Translations under genes and position numbers: made by a program | NCBI GenBank assembly: GCA_002900555.1 | Contig: MUGD01000135.1 | Span: forward strand, 1-5,490 | Source: Thermoplasmata archaeon M9B2D | Lineage (GTDB): Archaea; Thermoplasmatota; E2; DHVEG-1 | DNA length: 5,490 nt | Direction: 5' to 3' | Shown here: in pieces, positions 1 to 4,451 of the stretch | Layout of the letters: each line of letters begins with the position of its first letter | How positions within the stretch are numbered: position 1 is the first letter of the stretch | Notes under the pieces: generated by a model | What the model saw: the letters and a program-made list of their open reading frames with translations, nothing else | Told to the model about the DNA's origin: nothing | Database searches by the model: none

Positions 1-142
1 ATTGACTTAGTTTCTTTGAAACTCCTCTGATGCCTTCTTTAGATCCAAGAAGTACAACTAGTCGTGATGTGCCCTTTAGATCAATCTGAGCAGGATTGAT
101 ACTCTCAGTATTCACCTCGTTCACGATCATTAAACCATCCAT
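1..142 (-). CDS. Partial hypothetical protein, N-terminal 47 residues, possible winged-helix start
   Basis: The minus strand is open from an ATG at 142 to the left edge, so only the N-terminus is present. It begins MDGLMIVNEVNTES and continues with an amphipathic stretch containing LKGTSRLVVLLGSKEG (about residues 22-37) and GVSKKLSQ. A charged helix, a hydrophobic helix, then a GIxGVSKKL-like segment resembles the first helices of archaeal winged-helix regulators, but this is pattern resemblance only. The start is chosen because an in-frame TGA lies 11 codons upstream and a TATA-like box sits about 27 bases upstream with no Shine-Dalgarno, as expected for a leaderless mRNA. The Met at codon 5 is an alternative start. 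Reading frame is fairly sure; function is not recognised. Confidence 0.55.
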   Translation of the reverse strand, partial: MDGLMIVNEVNTESINPAQIDLKGTSRLVVLLGSKEGIRGVSKKLSQ

Positions 143-165
143 AATTAGAGTTTGATTGTTGACTT

Positions 166-173
166 GATATACT
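166..173 (-). promoter_or_regulatory. TATA-like box for the left-edge gene
   Basis: On the minus strand these bases read AGTATATC, centred about 27 bases upstream of the ATG at 142. That spacing puts the transcription start at or next to the start codon, which agrees with the absence of a Shine-Dalgarno there. This is inference from archaeal promoter geometry; no transcript data are available. Confidence 0.45.
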
Positions 174-328
174 CACATGAAAACCAGAGTGACACACATG
201 TGCGATAGCTATAACCGTTAAAATCTTTATTGTGGCAATCAAATCATCTTAGTCTTCATAAAAGAAGTTGATAGACCTTTTATTAAAATCTAATATTCAT
301 ATATACTTCAATTAGCCAAATAAAGTAC

Positions 329-334
329 TATAAA
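329..334 (+). promoter_or_regulatory. Candidate TATA box for the acidic microprotein
   Basis: TATAAA lies in an A/T-rich stretch, with AAAG just upstream as a possible BRE. A start of transcription about 25 bases downstream (near 355) would give a leader of roughly 40 bases that includes the ribosome-binding site at 388-394. The region is A/T-rich (another TATA-like string, CATATTTTA, occurs near 354-362), so the choice between them is uncertain. Confidence 0.35.
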
Positions 335-387
335 CTTGATAATACACATTAGACATATTTTACATTTGATTTGCCTACGCTTGCCGA

Positions 388-394
388 GAGGTGA
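388..394 (+). promoter_or_regulatory. Strong Shine-Dalgarno that sets the start at 399
   Basis: GAGGTGA is a seven-base match to the complement of the archaeal 16S rRNA 3' end (AUCACCUCC) and ends 4 bases before the ATG at 399. It supports translation of the acidic microprotein. It argues against the overlapping frame that would start at the GTG inside this same site (391). Confidence 0.75.
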
Positions 395-398
395 AAAA

Positions 399-482
399 AT
401 GGTCTTCGATGATGAAGATACTTGGGACGACGATGACGAGGATTGGGAAGATGATGATGACTGGGACGACGACGATTTCTAG
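399..482 (+). CDS. Acidic Asp/Trp-rich microprotein (27 aa)
   Basis: A complete ATG-to-TAG frame with a near-ideal Shine-Dalgarno. The product has 16 Asp and 3 Glu in 27 residues and no Lys or Arg, so its net charge is about -19. Aromatic residues punctuate the acidic runs: F3, W9, W16, W22 and F27 (the last residue). The core is three units of Trp followed by acidic residues, WDDDDED, WEDDDD and WDDDDF. GAT and GAC alternate irregularly among the Asp codons, which is unlike a simple expanded DNA triplet repeat and fits selection on the protein. It is almost certainly disordered and cytoplasmic. I do not recognise a family. The pattern resembles the acidic, aromatic ubiquitin-binding segment of eukaryotic DSS1/Sem1, but low complexity makes such resemblance weak. 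It lies 97 bases upstream of a strongly basic microprotein on the same strand. A chance short ORF is the alternative, though the ribosome-binding site and composition argue against it. Confidence 0.7.
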   Translation: MVFDDEDTWDDDDEDWEDDDDWDDDDF

Positions 483-491
483 TAATAGTCG

Positions 492-501
492 GATTCGAAT
501 C
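492..501. repeat. 10-bp perfect palindrome GATTCGAATC
   Basis: A perfect palindrome 10 bases after the stop of the acidic microprotein and about 80 bases before the start of the basic one. It could be a small protein-binding site, but a 10-bp palindrome in a window this size is not significant by itself. It is not a tRNA T-arm: the flanking bases do not pair. Confidence 0.3.
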
Positions 502-567
502 TCACAAAACTGCCATCTGTCTGTTTTAATCACCTGAATAACAATCAAATCGTATACAATATCACAT

Positions 568-572
568 AGGTG
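568..572 (+). promoter_or_regulatory. Shine-Dalgarno for the basic microprotein
   Basis: AGGTG (followed by TGA after one interrupting base) lies 7 bases before the ATG at 580, good spacing for archaeal initiation. It supports translation of the 31-codon frame. A TATA-like TATACA at 553-558 would start transcription at about the ATG and exclude this site, so a promoter further upstream (TTTTAAT at 524-530) or read-through from the acidic gene is more likely. Confidence 0.6.
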
Positions 573-579
573 TGAACTG

Positions 580-675
580 ATGGGTAGTAAAAAACCAACA
601 ACAAAGAAGCCACCTGCAAAGAAAGCAGGTGCAAAGAAAGAAGCGAAAGCTGCTGAAAAACCAAAGAAAAAGTAA
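580..675 (+). CDS. Basic Lys/Ala/Pro-rich microprotein (31 aa), histone H1-tail-like
   Basis: A complete ATG-to-TAA frame with a Shine-Dalgarno. It has 13 Lys, 6 Ala and 4 Pro in 31 residues, with only two Glu, so net charge is about +11. Lys-Lys occurs at residues 4-5, 9-10, 14-15 and 19-20, an exact five-residue period (KKPTT, KKPPA, KKAGA, KKEAK), and the chain ends PKKK. Such sequences are disordered and bind nucleic acid or other polyanions, as in histone H1 tails, bacterial H1-like proteins and the Lys-rich N-terminal tails of some ribosomal proteins such as S25e. No globular domain follows, so it is not simply the tail of a larger protein in this frame. Its neighbour 97 bases upstream encodes an almost pure polyanion, which suggests the two may bind each other. 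A strong inverted repeat 9 bases downstream probably ends the transcript. No family is recognised. Confidence 0.7.
   Translation: MGSKKPTTKKPPAKKAGAKKEAKAAEKPKKK
589..648 (+). repeat. Four tandem 15-base units encoding KKxxx
   Basis: Four consecutive 15-base units each begin with two Lys codons (AAAAAA, AAGAAG, AAGAAA, AAGAAA) and encode the pentads KKPTT, KKPPA, KKAGA and KKEAK. The units are diverged at DNA level but keep the Lys-Lys phase, which suggests an old duplication held by selection on charge spacing, or convergence. Confidence 0.6.
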
Positions 676-683
676 TATCAATA

Positions 684-754
684 TGACTGAGGTGAGTTTC
701 TCCACGATTACATGAACACTCTGTGTGGATGGACTCACCTGTCATCTTTCTTTT
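684..754 (+). terminator. Long imperfect inverted repeat with T-rich tail
   Basis: AGGTGAGT (690-697) pairs exactly with ACTCACCT (733-740). Outside it TGAC (684-687) pairs with GTCA (741-744) across a two-base bulge. Inside it CCAC (702-705) pairs with GTGG (725-728) across a symmetric 4-base internal loop. TTTCTTTT follows at 747-754. The structure begins 8 bases after the basic microprotein stop, so a transcription terminator or 3'-end stabilising hairpin is the simplest reading. It also lies about 120 bases upstream of the cupin start and could be part of that gene's control, or a structured small RNA. Confidence 0.55.
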
Positions 755-866
755 ACTGAATTTAGTATTCTAATTCCCTTTTTTGTGGCATCCAATTGGT
801 AATGTACTATGAGTTTGCATAATGCTAAAATGGAAGCTACCCAGCTTACCAGCAATCGTGATTTTA

Positions 867-1202
867 ATGACGACAAAACAATATCCAGACTATATCAAAA
901 GTCTTGCAAAGGCGGTTATTCCATTTCCAGGAGTACAAGGTTGGGTTGCACAGGGAAAGAAGTTCCAGTTGGTTTTCTTTGAAATAGAAGCTGGAGGCGA
1001 AGTTTCCCCACATAGTCACGGTGAGCAGTATGGATACGTGTTTGAAGGAGAAATGATTCTCACCATAGGAGAAGAAACACAGACCTATAGAGCAGGAGAT
1101 TCCTATCATATTCCAAATGGAGTGATTCACCACGCGAAGTTCAGTACTTTCGTCCGAGTGATGGATTTCTTCCTAGAGGCAGACAGGTATAAGACAGAGT
1201 AG
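867..1202 (+). CDS. Small single-domain cupin protein (111 aa)
   Basis: A compact cupin beta-barrel. Motif 1 is seen as GGEVSPHSHGEQYGYVFEGE (residues 43-62), supplying metal ligands H49 and H51 and a nearby E53/Q54. Motif 2 is GDSYHIPNGVIH (77-88), supplying H88. The metal set appears complete, so it should bind a divalent metal. The Y-x-F-x-G-E segment is typical of small sensor or enzyme-like stand-alone cupins in archaea and bacteria. Substrate cannot be told from sequence. The frame extends to an ATG at 822, but I place the start at 867. The first 15 residues of the longer form lie outside the fold, while MTTKQYPDYIKSL matches how I recall close relatives beginning. GTGAT (858-862) also forms a partial Shine-Dalgarno 4 bases before. 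An MFS transporter follows after 73 bases on the same strand; a shared role is possible but unproven. Confidence 0.85.
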   Translation: MTTKQYPDYIKSLAKAVIPFPGVQGWVAQGKKFQLVFFEIEAGGEVSPHSHGEQYGYVFEGEMILTIGEETQTYRAGDSYHIPNGVIHHAKFSTFVRVMDFFLEADRYKTE

Positions 1203-1248
1203 GTTTATTTCACGCACAATCTCAAAGTACTCTAACAAAATAACTGCA

Positions 1249-1254
1249 TATATA
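1249..1254 (+). promoter_or_regulatory. TATA box for leaderless MFS transcript
   Basis: TATATA is centred about 25 bases upstream of the GTG at 1276, with an A-rich stretch (AAAATAA) before it as a possible BRE. This distance places transcription start at the start codon, explaining why the GTG has no convincing Shine-Dalgarno. It implies the transporter is transcribed independently of the cupin. Confidence 0.55.
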
Positions 1255-1275
1255 GACAGCAAGAAGGCTTGGATT

Positions 1276-2589
1276 GTGGATATAGAAGAAAAAGAGCAAT
1301 CTAGACAGGACGGTGTTTCAGGTTCTTTGAAACATAGTCAACTCATCACTGTTCTCAATCTTTCCGCGGTCACTTTTCTCGTGTTGTTAGGATTGAGCAT
1401 GGTTTCACCCATTCTTCCGGGGTATGCAGAGAGCTTTCGGGTTTCGTATACACTCGTGGGATTTGTGATTTCCTCTTTTGCGGTCACTCGAATGATTTTA
1501 GATATCCCAGCAGGGCTTCTTTCAAGAAAACATGACAAAAAAATGATCATGATATTGGGTTTGACATTAATTGTTGTTTCATCAGTCATGGCAGGATTTG
1601 CACCAACGTATATTGTACTCGTTATTGCAAGGATGATTGAGGGTGCGGGTTCTGCGTTATATGTTACATCGGCTACTGTCTTTCTGGCTCAAATATCAGG
1701 AAAAGAGAAACGTGGCCAGTGGATGAGTCTCTACTCAGGAATGCTGCTTCTTGGAAGTATATTTGGCCCCACATTTGGTGGCGTTATTGCTTCATCTTTT
1801 GATATACGTGCTCCCTTCTTTGCGTATGCCCTTGTCGCAGGATTGGGTGTTATTCCAACTCTAACTCTTCCAAAAATACAGAACTCTGAACACGCCTCAG
1901 GTTCAGATGAACGAAAATCTACCATTCGGGATATGTGGCAAGTTCTCACATACCCCTCATTTCTTCTCGCGACTTTCGCAACCTTTGCTCTGTTCTTCAT
2001 CAGAACTGGAGTACGAAGCACACTTGTCCCTCTGTTTGCAGCAAATAATCTTGGGTTAGACCCCAGTTTTATCGGGGGGATTCTTACTGTAGCTGGAATA
2101 ACGACTGCTGCGACCATGGTGCCGATGGGAAGCCTCTCAGATAGAATCGGAAGAAGGAATCCTCTAGCAATATGTCTGTTACTTTCTGCGCTCATTTCAA
2201 TTTGGATTCCCTATTCTAGCAATCTGCTTGAATTGACAATCAACATGGCGATTTATGGAGCAATTATTGGATTATCAGGACCTATTGCTGCGTTTGTAAC
2301 AGATGTGTCTCCACAAGACAAGCTTGAGGTCTCTATGGGTCTCTATCGAATGATAAGTGACATGGGGTTCATTGCAGGACCCTTGTTCCTCGGTTACCTG
2401 TCAGATATAACAGCAACTCCTGTTCCTGGGGAAACTCATTCAGGACTCATCAGTGTGCTACCTTTCATAGCAGCAGCAATACTCTTAGTAATAGCTGGGT
2501 TGACTCTTCTGACAGCCCATGATCCAATAAGAGCAAAGAACGCACAGAAGAAAATCAGTGCATTAGAGCAAGATGATGATTCCTTTTAA
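1276..2589 (+). CDS. Major facilitator superfamily transporter, DHA1-like exporter (437 aa)
   Basis: A full-length MFS protein of usual size with about 12 hydrophobic segments: six near residues 25-47, 57-79, 90-108, 112-134, 150-173 and 180-198, then a charged central loop at about 200-222, then six more from about 228 to 415. Motif B is R119-MIEGAG. Motif C, the antiporter signature, is GSIFGPTFGG (160-169), which points to a drug or metabolite:H+ antiporter of the DHA1 type. The loop between helices 8 and 9 keeps GSLSDRIGRR (285-294), whereas the helix 2-3 loop has GLLSRKHDKK (80-89) and lacks the usual Asp of motif A. The C-terminus is short and acidic (EQDDDSF). The GTG start is set by the TATA box at leaderless spacing. 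Substrate cannot be assigned. The gene is convergent with the minus-strand small membrane gene, 70 bases apart. Confidence 0.9.
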   Translation: MDIEEKEQSRQDGVSGSLKHSQLITVLNLSAVTFLVLLGLSMVSPILPGYAESFRVSYTLVGFVISSFAVTRMILDIPAGLLSRKHDKKMIMILGLTLIVVSSVMAGFAPTYIVLVIARMIEGAGSALYVTSATVFLAQISGKEKRGQWMSLYSGMLLLGSIFGPTFGGVIASSFDIRAPFFAYALVAGLGVIPTLTLPKIQNSEHASGSDERKSTIRDMWQVLTYPSFLLATFATFALFFIRTGVRSTLVPLFAANNLGLDPSFIGGILTVAGITTAATMVPMGSLSDRIGRRNPLAICLLLSALISIWIPYSSNLLELTINMAIYGAIIGLSGPIAAFVTDVSPQDKLEVSMGLYRMISDMGFIAGPLFLGYLSDITATPVPGETHSGLISVLPFIAAAILLVIAGLTLLTAHDPIRAKNAQKKISALEQDDDSF

Positions 2590-2656
2590 TAAATCTAAGA
2601 AGGTTCAAGGAATATTCAATAATAGGTTCAAAACATAACATCAGTGGGATCTATCA

Positions 2657-2661
2657 TTTTT
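2657..2661 (+). terminator. Weak T-run terminator candidate after the MFS gene
   Basis: TTTTT follows ATCA about 70 bases after the transporter stop and overlaps the stop codon of the convergent small gene. Archaeal termination can use a bare T-run, so this is a plausible 3' end, but no hairpin supports it and the run is short. Confidence 0.25.
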
Positions 2662-2872
2662 AAGTATCCGAGTACAAGAGAGCCAAAGATACAATGAGTA
2701 GGATTATTCCAGTCATCCAATGGTGATACTGAAATCCAAAAGGTGCAATATGGAACTCACTCAAATCCGGAAGAATATGGCCTATTGGTAATCCAAACAT
2801 CCATAATTCATCTACAAGAAACACGACTCCAATGAGGATGAGAATGATTGCAAGAGCCTTGCGTTTTGGCAA
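2660..2872 (-). CDS. Small two-helix membrane protein (70 aa), unrecognised
   Basis: The product has a basic N-terminus (PKRK), a first membrane segment at about residues 6-21 (ALAIILILIGVVFLV), a connecting loop of about 30 residues, and a second segment at about 53-67 (TGIILLIVSLALLY). The positive-inside rule places both termini in the cytoplasm and the loop outside. The loop is rich in aromatic residues and His (H32, H41, H50, H51), which might bind a metal or sense pH, though this is conjecture. The start is taken as TTG at 2872. There is no ATG, and a degenerate GGGCGGT lies about 10 bases upstream. It follows the regulator gene by 30 bases in the same frame, so the two are probably co-transcribed. 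The frame is open back to the regulator's TGA, so a longer or read-through product cannot be excluded. No family recognised. Confidence 0.65.
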   Translation of the reverse strand: MPKRKALAIILILIGVVFLVDELWMFGLPIGHILPDLSEFHIAPFGFQYHHWMTGIILLIVSLALLYSDT

Positions 2873-2902
2873 CCCTTTTCTTACCGCCCTTTGTAAATCA
2901 TC

Positions 2903-4318
2903 TCATATCATAGCTCTTTCTATATTCCCTTTTTCCTCTGATAGTAGCGTAGTGTGATATCCGAGTAATCGAGCATAGAGCTGCAATGGAAATTTTGTAC
3001 TAAGTATAGCTTGCTCATTGTATGCGCACTTGATTTCCATTTGGCTCTCTAACATATCATGAATCTGTTTTTCGTACTCCTCGAGCTCTTCAATCATGTC
3101 GTTGTCGAAAAAGAATTGCATATCAGTAGTGGCAGCGAGACCCTTGAAATTAAGATCCTGTGCCTCAGAATAAAGTTCATCCCACACATCAACTGCTTTC
3201 TCTATACTAAAACTCCCATCATCAAGAAGCCATTTATGCCATTCTAAGACCCGAAGATTGTCATTTGAATCAATCAATTTACGATCAAAACCAAACTTGT
3301 ACATTTCTTTTTTCACATCTTCTATACAGTCTTCTGAACAGACATAGAGAACCATGTAACCAGCATCATAACGATGTTTCAAAAAGGTAAACAAAACCCT
3401 ATATTTGACTTCTGAAGACTGATAGAGAAGAAGCCTATGAACATGGGATGTTCCCCCTTCTGCCCCGTCTTGAGGCGAGATAGACAGTGTTATCCCATCA
3501 ATAGTCTTCCAATGAACGGACTCGTGCCAGTGATCCTCGAAATTTCTATGCGTCAGTGTTACTAGACTATCATTATTTGTCCATAGACAATTCGATGAGG
3601 GGAGATGATTGACACCAGAAGTGATGAGTAGGAGCTGAGAATGATCAGCGAGAAGATAAAATGCTGTGGGATTTAGTAGGTACTTCATTGGTATTTCAAT
3701 CTCGCTGGGAAATCGCCTATGAAGTATTTTAGGAATCCTGTCACGACCTGCCGATGGCTCGCTGATTATTCTAACCTTGATTCCACGTTCAACAGCACTT
3801 TGAAGAACTTCACCATGTGTTGATAATAACCATGTCAAATCGGCGCGAGAGAGTAGAAGGTCCAGTTGTTGCTTTGCCTGGCTTATCATATCAAATAATA
3901 TTGTCCTAATCGATTCTTTCTCTTGGATGAGTGAAAAATCAGACACTAATTCTTCATCAGCATGGACTTCTGCAGTATGATGACCTAGATATTGTAGTAG
4001 CTCCTGAGATCTGCTAGAGAGGTCTGCAATACGCTCTTTGGCTCGTTCTTTCTCAAGTTTCACTAGCAAAGAGATCGATGCTGTCGGGTTGGGAGTTTTC
4101 AGTCGGATTGGTTTCCCAAGAAGGCGTTCAATTAATCCGAATTTTTCAAGTTCTGGAAGCAGACGATAGACTTCTTCTCTCCGGACTCCAGAAGCCTCTG
4201 CCGCTTCGGAAACAGTGGGAGTTCCCAAACGCGCCGTTGCAATGAACACTTTTACTTGATTCTCTGTAAGTCCAAACTCTGACAGAATGTCGAAATTGAT
4301 GCTGTCCTTACTATTCAA
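2903..4318 (-). CDS. TrmB-family regulator with PLD-like sensor and C-terminal MEDS-like domain (471 aa)
   Basis: A cytoplasmic one-component transcription regulator. Residues 11-77 form a TrmB winged helix: FGLTENQVKVFIATARLG, then TVSEAAEASGVRREEVYRLL as the helix-turn-helix, then a wing ending KTPNP. Residues 82-115 are a likely coiled-coil dimerisation helix. Residues about 125-270 look like the PLD-like sensor of TrmB proteins (AVERGIKVRIISEPS at 175-189, a hydrophobic LADHSQLLLITSG at 223-235, then LWTNNDSL). This is where TrmB relatives bind sugars, though the ligand here is unknown. Residues about 291-455 match the pattern of the MEDS sensory domain of DcmR and methanogen regulators: VHRLLLYQ, a GYMVLYVCSED strand, LRVLEWHKWLLDDGSFS, FKGLAATTDM and EELEEYEKQI. 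Classical TrmB proteins are shorter (about 260-350 aa), so the C-terminus is an added domain. TTG is chosen as start because AGGTG lies 8 bases upstream. It is divergent from the H+-ATPase and likely controls it, itself, or both. Confidence 0.85.
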   Translation of the reverse strand: MNSKDSINFDILSEFGLTENQVKVFIATARLGTPTVSEAAEASGVRREEVYRLLPELEKFGLIERLLGKPIRLKTPNPTASISLLVKLEKERAKERIADLSSRSQELLQYLGHHTAEVHADEELVSDFSLIQEKESIRTILFDMISQAKQQLDLLLSRADLTWLLSTHGEVLQSAVERGIKVRIISEPSAGRDRIPKILHRRFPSEIEIPMKYLLNPTAFYLLADHSQLLLITSGVNHLPSSNCLWTNNDSLVTLTHRNFEDHWHESVHWKTIDGITLSISPQDGAEGGTSHVHRLLLYQSSEVKYRVLFTFLKHRYDAGYMVLYVCSEDCIEDVKKEMYKFGFDRKLIDSNDNLRVLEWHKWLLDDGSFSIEKAVDVWDELYSEAQDLNFKGLAATTDMQFFFDNDMIEELEEYEKQIHDMLESQMEIKCAYNEQAILSTKFPLQLYARLLGYHTTLLSEEKGNIERAMI

Positions 4319-4326
4319 AAAAGCCC

Positions 4327-4331
4327 CACCT
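4327..4331 (-). promoter_or_regulatory. Shine-Dalgarno supporting the TTG start of the regulator
   Basis: On the minus strand these bases read AGGTG (within CAGGTGGGG), 8 bases upstream of the TTG at 4318. No ATG or GTG lies in frame between the TTG and the upstream in-frame TAG (4366-4364), so the site decides the start. Confidence 0.6.
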
Positions 4332-4357
4332 GTGTAGCAAATTGTGATATTGTTACT

Positions 4358-4369
4358 GTGTATCTACAC
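4358..4369. repeat. Inverted repeat GTGTA-TC-TACAC upstream of the regulator
   Basis: Two perfect 5-base arms separated by 2 bases, 40-51 bases upstream of the regulator's TTG start. It lies about 20 bases downstream of a TATA-like string (TTATTATTAAG on the minus strand, about 4381-4391), so it falls near the expected transcription start. A regulator bound here could repress its own gene. The match is short, so it remains a candidate operator. Confidence 0.4.
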
Positions 4370-4380
4370 TCACACCTTCT

Positions 4381-4391
4381 TAATAATAATC
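4381..4391 (-). promoter_or_regulatory. Candidate TATA box for the regulator gene
   Basis: The minus strand reads A/T-only sequence (TTATTATTA) here. Transcription starting about 25 bases downstream, near 4360, would give a leader of about 40 bases that includes the AGGTG site. A second candidate, AATATCAC near 4345-4352, would leave too short a leader for that site. Confidence 0.35.
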
Positions 4392-4403
4392 CTTAGTTCC
4401 GCT

Positions 4404-4409
4404 ATACAT
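4404..4409 (+). promoter_or_regulatory. TATA box for the H+-ATPase gene
   Basis: TATACA is centred about 46 bases upstream of the ATG at 4452. Transcription would begin near 4432 and give a short leader of about 20 bases that keeps the GAGG ribosome site at 4440-4443 (8 bases before the ATG). Confidence 0.45.
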
Positions 4410-4420
4410 AGAAAGTCAAA

Positions 4421-4433
4421 TTCGTTCAACGAA
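4421..4433. repeat. Inverted repeat TTCGTT-C-AACGAA between TATA box and start of the ATPase
   Basis: Perfect 6-base arms around a single central base. It sits 12 bases after the ATPase TATA box and covers the predicted transcription start, a typical place for a repressor site that blocks RNA polymerase. The divergent TrmB-type regulator is the obvious candidate to bind it, which is inference. It differs in sequence from the other inverted repeat in this region. Confidence 0.45.
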
Positions 4434-4451
4434 GATAACGAGGCGGGCTAT

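Noticed and set aside
195..202. 8-bp palindrome CACATGTG
   Set aside because: It is short, expected by chance in a window this size, and not positioned at a recognisable promoter.
487..505. tRNA T-arm-like string GGATTCGAATCTC
   Set aside because: The bases flanking the TTCGAAT loop do not pair and no other tRNA arms are found around it.
391..537. Overlapping 48-codon frame starting at GTG 391
   Set aside because: Its GTG is part of the Shine-Dalgarno for the ATG at 399, it has no site of its own, and its Met/Thr/Gly-rich product is what the GAT/GAC repeats give when read out of frame.
545..745. Minus-strand 66-codon frame opposite the basic microprotein
   Set aside because: It is the Leu/Ser-rich antisense shadow of Lys codons, its start lies inside the inverted repeat, and no Shine-Dalgarno or protein pattern supports it.
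822..866. Longer N-terminus for the cupin (ATG at 822)
   Set aside because: The 15 extra residues (MLKWKLPSLP and onward) precede the cupin fold and have no convincing Shine-Dalgarno or TATA box. The ATG at 867 has a partial site and a family-like N-terminus.
2601..2631. Direct repeat of AGGTTCAA (2601-2608 and 2624-2631)
   Set aside because: Only 8 bases, in a convergent intergenic stretch, with no associated element.
3059..3247. Plus-strand 62-codon frame inside the regulator
   Set aside because: It is antisense to the well-supported MEDS-like domain coding sequence and shows no independent start signal.
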